Origin: Acidobacteriota bacterium
GTDB lineage: Bacteria > Acidobacteriota > Blastocatellia > Pyrinomonadales > Pyrinomonadaceae
DNA length: 61,701 nucleotides
Direction: 5' to 3'
Assembly (NCBI GenBank): GCA_020200135.1
Contig: JAIVJI010000094.1
Location: 22,250 to 83,950, forward strand
The notes beneath the pieces are model-generated. The model was not told the DNA's origin. It saw nothing but the letters and a program-made list of their open reading frames with translations, and searched no databases. Of the stretch, positions 45,291 to 54,752 are shown piece after piece; position 1 is the first letter of the stretch; every line of letters begins with the position of its first letter. The position numbers and the translations under genes were made by a program.

Positions 45291-46196
45291 CTAAGGACTC
45301 TGCCCGACGCGGCGTCGGATGGCTTGGGCCGTCCGCGCCGCTTTCGTATTCATCCCGTCCGGCATCCCCTCGACCCCGCGCGCGTAACGCTCGACCTCGG
45401 GCAGGTCTTCGGCCGTGCCGAAGTAGGCGAGGCCGAGCAGCGCGTCCTCGACCTGCTCCGCGTCGGGAGCTATACGGAAAAGCTCCGCGCCGACGCGCCA
45501 ACTGTCGCCGGCCTTGACGAACGCCTTCTCGACCCGGCCCGGCACCGGCGAGCGGACTTCCTCGACGAGGTTCGGCTTGAGGTCGTACCTGAGCAGGAGC
45601 GACTCGCGCTTGACGGGGGTGCCGGCGGAGAGCGCCGTTTGAGCCGTCCCCTCGGTCCGGGCGTTGATGGCCACGGGGCGCAGCATGGCGCGCAGTTCGG
45701 GGAGGCAGCGAGGGTCGCCGAAGCGCACGAGCGCGAGCGCGGCGTTGCGGCGGACGATAGGCTCGGGGTCTTCGACCAGACGCGCGAGCGAAGCGCGGAA
45801 CTCTTCGGACTTGTGTTCGACACCCATCACCCAGGCGGCCGCCATCCTCACGTCAGGCGATGGGCTCGCGGCGAGCGCGAGAACTTGCGCGTTCCAGCGG
45901 CCGGCGCCGGCGTCGCCGGCCTCGATCTTCTCCGCGACCTGTGAGAGCGCGTGCTGCGCGTGGCGCGGCTTGCCCTCGCGCAGGTATCGCTCGACCTCCT
46001 CGTCGCTCAAACTCCTCCCGAACCAGGTCCAGTACCACGTCAGGAACGGCACCACCACGAAGAGGACGGCCACGACGGCGAGCGGCCACGGCGCCCGCCT
46101 ACGGCCCGCCGCCGTCGTCGCGGCCGTCGGCGGCGGGGGCCCCGCGGACGCCGGCCCGGCGCCGTTCCCTTCCGTGTGCTGGCGCGCGTCGCCCAT
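45291..46196 (-). CDS. HEAT-repeat membrane protein with a lipoyl-like segment
   Basis: 301 residues from ATG 46196. A Pro/Ala N-terminus, one membrane helix (WPLAVVAVLFVVVPFLTWYW) and HEAT-like repeats (about 100-175, VRMAAAWVMGVEHKSEEFRA, IVRRNAALALVRFGD). The segment EVRSPVPGRVEKAFVKAGDS resembles a biotinyl/lipoyl-domain hairpin without the modified Lys. It is the last gene of the oxidase locus, 9 nt after the DUF420 gene. It likely assists assembly of a membrane complex. Confidence 0.62.
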   Translation of the reverse strand: MGDARQHTEGNGAGPASAGPPPPTAATTAAGRRRAPWPLAVVAVLFVVVPFLTWYWTWFGRSLSDEEVERYLREGKPRHAQHALSQVAEKIEAGDAGAGRWNAQVLALAASPSPDVRMAAAWVMGVEHKSEEFRASLARLVEDPEPIVRRNAALALVRFGDPRCLPELRAMLRPVAINARTEGTAQTALSAGTPVKRESLLLRYDLKPNLVEEVRSPVPGRVEKAFVKAGDSWRVGAELFRIAPDAEQVEDALLGLAYFGTAEDLPEVERYARGVEGMPDGMNTKAARTAQAIRRRVGQSP

Positions 46197-46204
46197 CGTT
46201 TTTT

Positions 46205-46627
46205 TCAGGGTCTGTAGAGCTGGTAGAGCATGACGTAGACGACGACGCCGGTGACGGAGACGTAGAGCCAGATGGGGTACGTCCAGCGCGCGATGCGCCG
46301 GTGGCGCGCGAAGTCGCCCGCCAGCGCGCGGCGGAGTGTGACGAGGACGAGCGGGACGATGGCCGCCGCGAGGATGACGTGCGTGACGAGGATGAAGAAG
46401 TAGACCGCGCGCACCGCGCCACGCCCCTGAAAGCGCACCGAGCCGTAATTTGTGTGGTAGACGACGTAGGAGACGAGGAAGAGTCCGGAGACGGCGAGCG
46501 CCGAGAGCATCAGGCGGCGGTGGGCGTTGACGTTGCCGCGCCGTATCTGGTAGAAGGCCGCGACGAGCAGGACGAAGCTCGTCGCGTTCAGCGCGGCGTT
46601 GACGTGCGGCAGGATGGAGTCGTTCAT
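46205..46627 (-). CDS. DUF420 membrane protein (CtaM-like)
   Basis: 140 residues, four membrane helices (about 12-28, 42-58, 75-95, 115-135). NATSFVLLVAAFYQIRRGNV, HRRLMLSALAVSGLFLVSYV, and RHRRIARWTYPIWLYVSVTG fit DUF420, whose member CtaM in Staphylococcus aureus is needed for haem A-type oxidase function. Position within the oxidase locus agrees. Confidence 0.85.
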   Translation of the reverse strand: MNDSILPHVNAALNATSFVLLVAAFYQIRRGNVNAHRRLMLSALAVSGLFLVSYVVYHTNYGSVRFQGRGAVRAVYFFILVTHVILAAAIVPLVLVTLRRALAGDFARHRRIARWTYPIWLYVSVTGVVVYVMLYQLYRP

Positions 46628-46649
46628 AAACAGGCGGGGGCGCGACGGC

Positions 46650-46907
46650 TCAGCCCGCGTCCCCTTCCCTCACACGCCCCGACCGCAATGCCTCGCGCCC
46701 CGAGTCGGAGAGCGAGTAGAAGTCGTTGCCGCGCTCTTCGAGCAGGCCGCGCTCGGCGAGCCATTCGACGGCGAAGAAGACCTCGCGCCTCCCCTCAGCG
46801 TCGTTGCCGCCCGCCTCGAACAGCTCGTGCAAATCCAGCTCGGGCTTCCCCAGCTCGTCGAACATCCCGAGCACGCGCAGCTTCAGCCCCTCGGACGCCT
46901 CCGCCAC
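46650..46907 (-). CDS. Small winged-helix-like protein, 85 aa
   Basis: 85 residues from GTG 46907, which overlaps the upstream stop (TAGTG). The sequence ELDLHELFEAGGNDAEGRRE, then VFFAVEWLAERGLLEERGND, then FYSLSDSGREAL, is a short winged-helix pattern ending in the wing. No DNA target is evident. It is part of the oxidase accessory run, so a regulatory role is possible. Confidence 0.6.
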   Translation of the reverse strand: MAEASEGLKLRVLGMFDELGKPELDLHELFEAGGNDAEGRREVFFAVEWLAERGLLEERGNDFYSLSDSGREALRSGRVREGDAG

Positions 46908-47305
46908 TAGCGGAAGGCCTCCGCGACCGCGTCCGTGTTGTCGTAGCAGTGGAAGCGCGTGACCTTCCCGCCGCCGACCTTGAAGAGGAGGACCCAGTCC
47001 ATCTCGTAGGTCTTCCCCGTCCTCCTGACGCGGCCGCGCTCGCTGCCGGTGACGACTACGCTGTCGCCCTCGGCGACGAACTCGTCGACGTCGAACTTCT
47101 CGAAGTCGACGTTCGAGGCGAGCTGGACGAAAAACTCGGTGGCCCCCACGTGGCCGCGGCGCTCGCCGTAGAACGGGACGACGGACGGGCCGGGGGCGTC
47201 CCAGCGGACGTCGTCGGCGACGTATTCCATGACGCCGGGCACGTCGCCGCGCCCGAACGCCTCGAAGATGGCCTGCACGACTTTTTTGTTCTCTTCTGCG
47301 CTCAT
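46907..47305 (-). CDS. SnoaL-like (NTF2-fold) protein
   Basis: 132 residues. KKVVQAIFEAFGRGDVPGVM, followed by DDVRWDAPG and VTRFHCYDNTDAVAEAFR, is typical of SnoaL-like/ketosteroid isomerase-related NTF2 folds. It overlaps the zinc-ribbon gene upstream (ATGA) and the winged-helix gene downstream, so all three are co-translated. Substrate unknown. Confidence 0.78.
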   Translation of the reverse strand: MSAEENKKVVQAIFEAFGRGDVPGVMEYVADDVRWDAPGPSVVPFYGERRGHVGATEFFVQLASNVDFEKFDVDEFVAEGDSVVVTGSERGRVRRTGKTYEMDWVLLFKVGGGKVTRFHCYDNTDAVAEAFR

Positions 47306-47541
47306 CCTTCAACCTTCTTTTTCGGGGGGTGCGCGGGCTTCGCCGGCGCCGCCTTCTTCTCGCTCAGCTCCTCGTAGCCGCAGCGCTCGCACTGCCACGC
47401 CGGGAAGACGCCGCCCGGGTCGGTCTTGTTCTCGTAGACCGCGCGGTCGGACGGGATAATCTTGCCTCCACACGCCGGGCACACGCGGCCGCGTATCGTC
47501 TGCCACTCCACGTCAACCGCCGGGATTAGTTCGTCTGGCAT
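47302..47541 (-). CDS. Zinc-ribbon protein, 79 aa
   Basis: 79 residues from ATG 47541. Two CxxC pairs, CPACGGKIIPSD and CERCGYEEL, form a zinc ribbon. A Lys/Pro-rich tail follows. It overlaps the SnoaL-like gene by 4 nt. Function unknown; position suggests oxidase assembly or regulation. Confidence 0.7.
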   Translation of the reverse strand: MPDELIPAVDVEWQTIRGRVCPACGGKIIPSDRAVYENKTDPGGVFPAWQCERCGYEELSEKKAAPAKPAHPPKKKVEG

Positions 47542-47556
47542 AGGTTTAAAACGCCC

Positions 47557-47838
47557 TTAAGGCTCAAGGCCGCGGTCGTCGTCCTCGTCGTCGCCGCCGC
47601 CGTTCCTCTTCTTGTAGGCGACGGCGAAGATGGTGCAGAAGATTGACACGGGGGGGATGAGCAGGACGAGGATGGCGAGGTTCATCGTCCGCGCCGTCGT
47701 GTCGCCGGCCTGCTGCACCGCCGAGCGGCACAGAGGGCACTGCGCCGGCGCCCCGGCCGGCGCGGCGAAGAGAGCCGCGAGCATCAGCCCGGCAATCGCG
47801 CCCCCGCGAATCTTTCGCGCCAGCCTCTCCAAGCTCAC
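47557..47838 (-). CDS. Small exported/membrane protein with CPLC motif, 93 aa
   Basis: 93 residues from GTG 47838 with GAGAGG upstream. A signal-like helix (GAIAGLMLAALFAAPAGAPA) precedes CPLC, then a second helix (MNLAILVLLIPPVSIFCTIF) and an acidic tail. Similar small proteins accompany A-type oxidase loci in this lineage. The paired cysteines could bind copper or form a disulphide; this is inference. Confidence 0.6.
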   Translation of the reverse strand: MSLERLARKIRGGAIAGLMLAALFAAPAGAPAQCPLCRSAVQQAGDTTARTMNLAILVLLIPPVSIFCTIFAVAYKKRNGGGDDEDDDRGLEP

Positions 47839-47845
47839 AACCTCT

Positions 47846-48479
47846 CTAGTGTTCCGGCGCCGGCGCCGACCCCTTCACCGGCTCGGCCGAAGTGCGCGTC
47901 GAGCGGATGTCCTTGGCGCGGAAGCTGTCGGGGAAGACGATGAAGAGCAGGCAGATGCAGACGACCAGCGTCGGGATGAGCGTCAGCACGAGGCTCAGGC
48001 GCTCGAAGCGCAGGTGCATGAAGTAGGCGATGATCATCGCCGCCTTGATGAGCGAGAGCCCGATGAGGATGATCAGCATGAGCGTGAGCGGCACGTGGAT
48101 GTAGGCGAGGAAGACCTCGACGACGGTCAGCGCGAGCAGCCCGAGCAGGACGTTGAGGAACATCTTCACGCCGCCCTCGAAGTGGACGTGCTCGTTCGCG
48201 CGCGCGGGCGGCACCTCGTCGCCGACGCGGAACGGGTGGATGCCGCGCTCGCGCAGCGTCAGCGCCGGGACGACGACGAACGTGAGCGCCAGCAGCAGGC
48301 AGACGGCCGTGAAGAAGAGGCTGTCGATGGTCAGGAAGTTCCCCGCCTCGGCCGCGTTCTTGCCCCTCGGCCGCGTTCTTGCCCGCGAAGAACAGGCAGG
48401 CGGCCGCGAGCAGGACGCAGACGCCTATCATCACAAAGTCGGCCTTGCTCAAAAGGCCACGGACGTTCTCGTTTGACAT
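47846..48479 (-). pseudogene. Cytochrome c oxidase subunit IV-like gene, frameshifted by a 19-bp duplication
   Basis: From ATG 48479 (MSNENVRGLLSKADFVMIGV) the frame runs to GKNAAE, then an exact 19-bp tandem duplication (48346-48383) shifts it by one and gives nonsense. Removing one copy restores AGKNAAEAGNFLTIDS and an open frame to 47846, through EHVHFEGGVKMFLNVLLGLL, AYIHVPLTLMLIILIG and AYFMHLRFERLSLVLTLIPT, the DUF/Cox4 subunit IV region. The 3' part alone (47846-48214) remains open. Either the gene is inactivated here, the repeat is variable in the population, or the assembly is wrong. Confidence 0.85.
48346..48383. repeat. Exact 19-bp tandem duplication inside subunit IV gene
   Basis: CCTCGGCCGCGTTCTTGCC occurs at 48346-48364 and again at 48365-48383 with no mismatch. 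Nineteen is not a multiple of three, so it shifts the frame by +1. Confidence 0.95.
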
Positions 48480-48508
48480 CTCTGACGGCTCCTCCTCTTC
48501 CGGCGGGC

Positions 48509-49165
<657 letters not shown>

Positions 49166-49169
49166 AGCC

Positions 49170-49907
49170 TCACCTCCGGAAGAAGAGTAGCATGAAGAGA
49201 AAGACCCACAACGCGTCCATGAAGTGCCAGTAGATGCCCGTCACGTCCGTCAGCGCGCGCCGCTTGGCCGCGCCCTCCGCGCCGGTCGCGCGGCTGCCGT
49301 AGAAGTAGAGCGCCGCCAGCGCGAGTATCCCGCCCAAGAGGTGTACGGCGTGCAGCCCCGTCAGCACGTAGAAGAAGGAGCTGTGCGGGTTCGACGCCAG
49401 GTAGACGCCCGCCGCGACCAACTGCCGCCACGCGAGCACCTGCGCGGCGAGGAAGCCGAGACCCAGCAGCAGCGTCACCATCAGCCAGAGTCTGTAGCCC
49501 GACTCCTCGCCGTGCCCGAGCGACGCCTTCGCGCGCGAGAACGTCAGACTGCTGATGATGATGAGCGCCGTGCTCACGTAGACGAACGAAGGCAGGCGCC
49601 CACCGCCCCAGTCCACGCTCGTCGTCAGCCCCGAACGCACGATGAGCGCGCTCGCCAGCGCCGTGAACATCATCAGGATCGAGGCGATGCCGACCAGCAC
49701 CCCGATGCGGTAGCGCTCGTGCGGCGAGCGGCGCGGCTCCTCGCCGCCCCCGCCGGGGCCGCCCCCGCCGGGGCCTCCGCCCCCGCCGGGGCCTCCGCGG
49801 CCGTTGCCGCGCCCGCCGCGCCCGCCGCGCCGGCGCGCCCCGACGACGTCGATGACGGTCTCGGCCCGCCCCGCCGTCTCGCCCTCACCCGCGACCGTTA
49901 TGGCCAT
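49170..49907 (-). CDS. Second cytochrome c oxidase subunit III-like protein with Gly-rich N-terminus
   Basis: 245 residues. A Gly/Arg-rich disordered region (about 25-60, repeats of the type GGPGGGG) precedes five membrane helices. SLGHGEESGYRLWLMVTLLL and GIYWHFMDALWVFLFMLLFF match subunit III. It overlaps the subunit I gene by 23 nt. Two tandem subunit III-type genes also occur in other caa3-type loci. The N-terminal insert may be recent and is unlike the paralogue. Confidence 0.85.
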   Translation of the reverse strand: MAITVAGEGETAGRAETVIDVVGARRRGGRGGRGNGRGGPGGGGGPGGGGPGGGGEEPRRSPHERYRIGVLVGIASILMMFTALASALIVRSGLTTSVDWGGGRLPSFVYVSTALIIISSLTFSRAKASLGHGEESGYRLWLMVTLLLGLGFLAAQVLAWRQLVAAGVYLASNPHSSFFYVLTGLHAVHLLGGILALAALYFYGSRATGAEGAAKRRALTDVTGIYWHFMDALWVFLFMLLFFRR

Positions 49908-51798
49908 TACCCGTTCCTTGTTCCTCGGCGGCGTAGGCGACGTTCGGCCCCGACTCGTCGGGCGTCGTCTGGAGGACGAAGTCCTCCGGCGCGCCGGGCA
50001 CGCCGAACTCGTACGCGCCGCGGTAGACGACGGGGACGCGCCCGCCGAAGTTGTCGTGCGGCGGGGGCGTCGCCGTGACCCACTCCAGCGTCGTCGCCTC
50101 CCAGGGGTTGTCCGAAGCCTTCTTGCCCTTGAACATGCTCCAGAAGAAGTTGAAGACGAAGAGGAACTGCACCGCGACGGTGATGATGGCCGCCCAGGTG
50201 ACGAAGTGTATGAGCGCGTGGGTCGGCTTGTTGAAGTTATAAATCCACACCATCTTGCCGTCGATGATCTCGTAGAACTGCGAGTAGCGGCGCGGCAGCC
50301 CGACCATGCCCATCGCGTGCATCGGGATGAAGATGGCGTAGACGCCGATCATGGTCGGCCAGAAGTGAATCTTGCCGAGCGTCTCGTTCATCATCCGGCC
50401 GAACATCTTGGGGAACCAGAAGTAGGTGCCGGCGAACATGCCGAAGATGGCCGCCACGCCCATCACGAGGTGGAAGTGCGCGAGCACGAAGTAGGTGTCG
50501 TGCATCGAGAGGTCGAGGCTGGACTGGCCGAGCACCAGCCCCGTGATGCCGCCCGCGACGAAGAGCGAGACGAAGCCGATGGCGAAGAGCATCGGCGTCG
50601 TGAAGCGGATGCGCGCCCCCCAGAGCGTCCCCAGCCAGTTGAAGGTCTTGATGGCCGACGGCACCCCGATGGAGAGCGTCAGCACCGAGAAGGCGGCCGA
50701 CGTGAGCGGCGACATGCCCGAGATGAACATGTGGTGCCCCCAGACGAAGAAGCCGAGGAGCCCGATGGCGAACATCGCGAAGACCATCGCGCGGTAGCCG
50801 AAGATGGGCTTGCGCGCGAAGGTCGAGAGGATGTGCGAGGTGGCGCCCATGCCCGGCAGGATGGCGATGTAGACCTCCGGGTGCCCGAAGAACCAGAAGA
50901 GGTGCTGCCACAGTATCGGCGAGCCGCCCGAGTGGTCGAGCACCACCGTCCCGTTCGACAGCCCGCCGGGGACGAAGAAGCTCGTCCCGGCGTTGTGGTC
51001 GAGGAAGAGCAGGACGCCCGCCGCCAGCAACACGGGGAACGACAGGAGCGCCAGCACGGCGGTCGTGAACCACGCCCAGCACGTCAGCGGCATCCTCATC
51101 AGCGACATCCCCTTCGTGCGCAGGTTGAGGAGCGTGACGATGAAGTTCAAAGCGCCGAGGAGCGAGGCGACGCAGAAGATGGCGATGCTGATGACCCAGA
51201 GGTTGACCCCCATGTCCTGCCCCGGCACGTTGAACAGGTGGCCGACCGCCGAGAGCGGCGCGTAGCCCGTCCACCCGCCGGTGGGGCCGATGACCGACCC
51301 GCCCGAGGCGAAGATGGCGGCCACCAGCACGGCGAGCCCCAGGAACGTGATCCAGAACGAGAGCATGTTCAAGTAGGGGAACGCCATGTCGTCGGCGCCG
51401 ATCTGGATGGGCAGGAAGTAGTTGCCGAAGCCGCCCTGCGGCGCTGTCGTCAGCACGAAGAAGACCATCATCGTGCCGTGCATGGTGACGAGCGAGAGGT
51501 AGAACTCGGGCGTCATCACGCCGCCCGGCGCGCCCTCCGGGAAGAGCGTCCCCAGGACGGGCCACGCGTGCTCGGGCCACGTCATCTTCATCCGCATCAG
51601 CACCGACATCAGCATCCCGAGGATGACCGAGAAGAGCGCGAGCAGGAGGTACTGGATGCCGATGACCTTGTGGTCGATGCTGAAGATGTATTTGCGGATG
51701 AAGCCCGTGGGCGCGTGGTGCGCGCCGTGCCCGCCGGCGTGACCGGCGGCGTGCCCTTCGTGCGTGTGGACCTCGTTGGGGACTTCCGTCTCTGCCAT
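49885..51798 (-). CDS. ctaD: Cytochrome c oxidase subunit I (A-type haem-copper oxidase)
   Basis: 637 residues from ATG 51798 (GGAG upstream). The His-rich N-terminus (HTHEGHAAGHAGGHGAHH) is followed by 12 membrane helices. The haem and CuB ligands are in TMHGTMMVFF, WQHLFWFFGHPEVYI (His-Tyr crosslink HPEVY) and HDTYFVLAHFHLVMG. K- and D-channel residues of the A1 type (for example the HPEVY tyrosine) are present. It reduces oxygen to water and pumps protons. Confidence 0.96.
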   Translation of the reverse strand: MAETEVPNEVHTHEGHAAGHAGGHGAHHAPTGFIRKYIFSIDHKVIGIQYLLLALFSVILGMLMSVLMRMKMTWPEHAWPVLGTLFPEGAPGGVMTPEFYLSLVTMHGTMMVFFVLTTAPQGGFGNYFLPIQIGADDMAFPYLNMLSFWITFLGLAVLVAAIFASGGSVIGPTGGWTGYAPLSAVGHLFNVPGQDMGVNLWVISIAIFCVASLLGALNFIVTLLNLRTKGMSLMRMPLTCWAWFTTAVLALLSFPVLLAAGVLLFLDHNAGTSFFVPGGLSNGTVVLDHSGGSPILWQHLFWFFGHPEVYIAILPGMGATSHILSTFARKPIFGYRAMVFAMFAIGLLGFFVWGHHMFISGMSPLTSAAFSVLTLSIGVPSAIKTFNWLGTLWGARIRFTTPMLFAIGFVSLFVAGGITGLVLGQSSLDLSMHDTYFVLAHFHLVMGVAAIFGMFAGTYFWFPKMFGRMMNETLGKIHFWPTMIGVYAIFIPMHAMGMVGLPRRYSQFYEIIDGKMVWIYNFNKPTHALIHFVTWAAIITVAVQFLFVFNFFWSMFKGKKASDNPWEATTLEWVTATPPPHDNFGGRVPVVYRGAYEFGVPGAPEDFVLQTTPDESGPNVAYAAEEQGTGNGHNGRG

Positions 51799-51856
51799 CT
51801 CCGCGCTCCTCCCGCCCGCGTCGAAGCCGCGGGCGCGGCCTGGGTTCAAGGGTTTC

Positions 51857-52699
51857 TCAGTAGCTGAGCGGGTACTTCCTGACCAGCTCGCCGACGCGCC
51901 TGTTGAACTGCGACTGCGGCAGCGCGACCAGCGAGTTGTACTCGTCCGCGGGGACGACGAGCATGTAGCTGCGCATCTTGTAGTGCTGCTGCCCGCACAG
52001 CTCGGCGCAGGCGATCTCGTACTGCCCGACGGTCTGCGGCGTGAAGTGGACCTTGACGTCGAGCCCCGGCACGGCGTCCTGCTTGAAGCGGAGCTGCGGC
52101 ACCCAGAAGCTGTGCGTCACGTCGCGCGCGGCCAGGTTCAGCTCGACGGGGCGGTTGACGGCCGTGACGAGCGTCTGCGTGACCGAGTCGTCGGCGGCGG
52201 CCGGGTCGGCCGAGTCGAGCCCGATGTAGTTGATGGACTCGTCGCTGATCTTGCGCGGGTCGGTGCGGCCGAACTTGCCGTCGGGGCCGGCGTAGTGGAA
52301 GTTCCACTGGAACTGCTGCGCCACGACGCGCACCTGGTTCGAGCCCGCGGGCGCGGCCACCATATGGAGGTTCCACCAGACCCTCTGGCCGAGCAGCGCG
52401 ACCGTGATGAAGATGGCGGCGGTGATGCCCGTCCAGAGAATCTCCATCCGGTTGTTGCCGTGCGAGTAGACGGCGCGCGTGCCCTCGCCCGTGTCGCGGA
52501 AGCGCCAGACCGCGTAGCCGAGCGCGGCCTGCGCCGCGACGAAGGCGACGCCGACCACCACCATCGTCAGGATGAACTGCTGGTCGTAGGCCGGCCCGTG
52601 CTCGGAGATGGAGGGCGGGAACCACCACTTCCCGTTGACGAACATCCACACCGAGAGGCCGGTCATCACCCAGAGGAACACCGCAAAAGCACGGCCCAT
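51857..52699 (-). CDS. ctaC: Cytochrome c oxidase subunit II (CuA)
   Basis: 280 residues. Two N-terminal membrane helices (about 5-25 and 42-65) and a cupredoxin CuA domain with DVTHSFWVP and CAELCGQQHYKM. No fused cytochrome c domain is present. The gene lies 58 nt upstream of subunit I and is preceded by the heptad repeat G. Confidence 0.94.
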   Translation of the reverse strand: MGRAFAVFLWVMTGLSVWMFVNGKWWFPPSISEHGPAYDQQFILTMVVVGVAFVAAQAALGYAVWRFRDTGEGTRAVYSHGNNRMEILWTGITAAIFITVALLGQRVWWNLHMVAAPAGSNQVRVVAQQFQWNFHYAGPDGKFGRTDPRKISDESINYIGLDSADPAAADDSVTQTLVTAVNRPVELNLAARDVTHSFWVPQLRFKQDAVPGLDVKVHFTPQTVGQYEIACAELCGQQHYKMRSYMLVVPADEYNSLVALPQSQFNRRVGELVRKYPLSY

Positions 52700-52710
52700 A
52701 GAACCTCCGA

Positions 52711-52835
52711 AGTAGGCAGTAGTCAGAGGAAGTAGTCAGCGTGAAAACAGTCGTCGCGGACGGCCGCCGCCGAGTCGTGCGATATCGCGCGCGGGGCGGA
52801 GCCTACCGACTACCGGCGACCATCTTCCGACTACT
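52711..52835. repeat. Heptad repeat pair G, AGTAGTC / CTACCGA units
   Basis: The left arm (52711-52738) has AGTAGGC, AGTAGTC and AGTAGTC, with a 6-nt interruption. The right arm (52802-52835) has CTACCGA, CTACCGG, CGACCAT, CTTCCGA, CTAC. The pair fills the gap between subunit II and ctaB, and the right arm contains the ctaB stop codon (52831). Confidence 0.8.
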
Positions 52836-53745
52836 TGTTAAAGACCATCAGCCCGAACAGGACGGGCAGGTAGAGCACGGACGCGAGGAGCAGCCGGCGC
52901 GCGCCCTGCCGCGTGTGGGCGAGGGCGGCGTGGATGCTCGTCCCAAGGAAAAGAAGGCCGAGCACGAGGGCGCCGTAGAAGTAGACGGAGCCCGTAGTCC
53001 CCAGGACGGTCGGGAAAAGGCTGACGGGGACGAGGAGCAGCGACCAGATGACTATCTGCCGCGCGGTGATGCGGCACTCGGGCTCGACGACGGGCAGCAT
53101 CCGGATGCCGGCGCGCGCGTAGTCCTCCTTGTACATCCACGCGATGGCGAGGAAGTGCGGGAATTGCCACGCGAAGAGGATGCCGAAGAGCGCCCACGCC
53201 TCGACGCCCGCCGCGCCGGTCGCGGCCGTCCACCCCATCAGCGGCGGCATCGCGCCGGGGAAGGCGCCGACCACGGTCGAGAGCGAGCTGCGCGTCTTGA
53301 GCGGCGTGTAGCAGAGCAGGTAGCCGACGATGACGGTCAGGCCGAACGCGGCCGTCAGCAGGTTGACGAAGACCGCGAGGTGGACTTCGGCGAGCGCCGT
53401 CAGCGCGAGGCCGAAGGCGAGCGCCGCGCCCGCGCCGAGCTTGCCCGAGGGGAGCGGGCGGCCGAGCGTGCGCCGCATCCGCGCGTCCAGTCCCCGCTCC
53501 ATGTACTGGTTGAGCGTCGCTATCCCCGACGAGAGGAGCGCGATGCCGAAGAGCGCGTTAAAGAGCGCGAGGTAGTCGAACGCGCCCTTCGAGCCGAGGC
53601 TGAAGCCGGCGGCCGACGTGAGCACGATCAGGAAAGTGATGCGCGGCTTGGTCAGCTCGACGAAGGCGGCGAGCTTCTCGCGCGCGGCCGGCGGCGCGCC
53701 CGCCAGGGGCACGTCGGTTGTCGCTTCGAGTACGAACTCCTTCAT
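52831..53745 (-). CDS. ctaB: Protohaem IX farnesyltransferase (haem O synthase)
   Basis: 304 residues from ATG 53745. About nine membrane helices. The substrate motifs are NQYMERGLDARMRRTLGRPL and CYTPLKTRSSLSTVVGAFPG with PPLMGW. It makes haem O for the A-type oxidase downstream. The stop codon is a TAG supplied by heptad repeat G. Confidence 0.94.
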   Translation of the reverse strand: MKEFVLEATTDVPLAGAPPAAREKLAAFVELTKPRITFLIVLTSAAGFSLGSKGAFDYLALFNALFGIALLSSGIATLNQYMERGLDARMRRTLGRPLPSGKLGAGAALAFGLALTALAEVHLAVFVNLLTAAFGLTVIVGYLLCYTPLKTRSSLSTVVGAFPGAMPPLMGWTAATGAAGVEAWALFGILFAWQFPHFLAIAWMYKEDYARAGIRMLPVVEPECRITARQIVIWSLLLVPVSLFPTVLGTTGSVYFYGALVLGLLFLGTSIHAALAHTRQGARRLLLASVLYLPVLFGLMVFNK

Positions 53746-53778
53746 GAAATAGTGCCGCTTCCCTCTCGATGAATATCT

Positions 53779-54681
53779 TCAGTGGTGCGCGCCGAGCATG
53801 GGCAGGTCGAGAGCCGGCAGCATCCGGAGCACGCCGCCCTCGGTGCTCCCGGAGGCGAGCTGCTGGCCGGTGAAGCTGAAGTCGGCCGTGGCCGGCGCGC
53901 CCGCGCCCACCGTCACCGACATCGTCTGGCCCTGCTGGTACTTCTCGTGCCAGGCGACGACGGTGTAGGTTCCCGGCGGCACGCCCTTAATTTCAAACTT
54001 GCCGTTCTGGTCCGTGACCGCGAAGAAAGGGTGCTGGAGCACGCCGACGTAGGCGCGCATCCAGGGGTGCTGGTTACACTTGACGGGGATGACCGTCTCG
54101 GCGCGCTTGAACTGCTTGATGATGGGCGCCCCCTTGGGCGGCTGCCCCTGGTTGAACTTCTCGTTCTGCCTCGCGTCCACGTTGACGTTGTGCGCGGTCT
54201 CGTCGGAGTTGAGGACGTTGACGGTCTGGTTGACCTGCACGCCCAGGACGTGCGGCACGTACTGGCAGCCCTTCTGGTCGAGAATGGCGGGCTGCGCCGG
54301 CGCCTCGAAGCTGTAGCCGGTGATGCTCTTGCCGCCGGCCTGCCCGTCCTTGACGTAGACGAACACGTTGGCGAGCTTGTCGCCGTTGACGACGATGTCC
54401 TCGGCGTGCGGGTCCGGGTTGGCGGAGGCGCAGAAGGGGTCGGCGTCCATGCTGAAGCCCTTCTTCGCGGGCGCGCCGCCCGCGAAGCTGACGGCGCCGG
54501 CGATGGAGCCCTCCTGCCCCGTGGGCTTGTAGGGCGTCTGGGCGGCGACCTCGGCCGAGTCGTCGCCGCCGCCGGCCGCGTCCTCCTCGTCGTCGGCGCT
54601 GCGCGAGCAGGCGACGGCGAGCGAGAGCAGGCAGAGGGCCGCGAGGAGCGCGGCCAGGAGCCGCGCGCGGTTGGATTGCAT
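53779..54681 (-). CDS. Copper-protein-like lipoprotein with carboxypeptidase-regulatory segment
   Basis: 300 residues from ATG 54681 (AGGAGG 9 nt upstream). A lipoprotein signal (LCLLSLAVAC, Cys at about 26) precedes an acidic linker and a beta-rich domain with NSDETAHNVNVDARQNEKFN and VIPVKCNQHPWMRAYVGVLQ; the His-Asn / Cys-Asn-Gln-His pattern resembles a cupredoxin or methylamine-dehydrogenase-like copper site. Then FEIKGVPPGTYTVVAWHEKY is a transthyretin-like segment. It sits between the octahaem cytochrome and ctaB. It may be a periplasmic electron carrier or copper donor. Confidence 0.68.
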   Translation of the reverse strand: MQSNRARLLAALLAALCLLSLAVACSRSADDEEDAAGGGDDSAEVAAQTPYKPTGQEGSIAGAVSFAGGAPAKKGFSMDADPFCASANPDPHAEDIVVNGDKLANVFVYVKDGQAGGKSITGYSFEAPAQPAILDQKGCQYVPHVLGVQVNQTVNVLNSDETAHNVNVDARQNEKFNQGQPPKGAPIIKQFKRAETVIPVKCNQHPWMRAYVGVLQHPFFAVTDQNGKFEIKGVPPGTYTVVAWHEKYQQGQTMSVTVGAGAPATADFSFTGQQLASGSTEGGVLRMLPALDLPMLGAHH

Positions 54682-54752
54682 GAGATGAAACCTCCTCAAA
54701 GGGGACTCTTTCCGGTGCGAATGAAACGTGCGCTCATGATACCGCGAAACAT

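Noticed and set aside
48346..48383. Programmed frameshift in subunit IV
   Set aside because: No slippery heptamer is needed; removal of one exact 19-bp copy alone restores the frame, so duplication explains it better.
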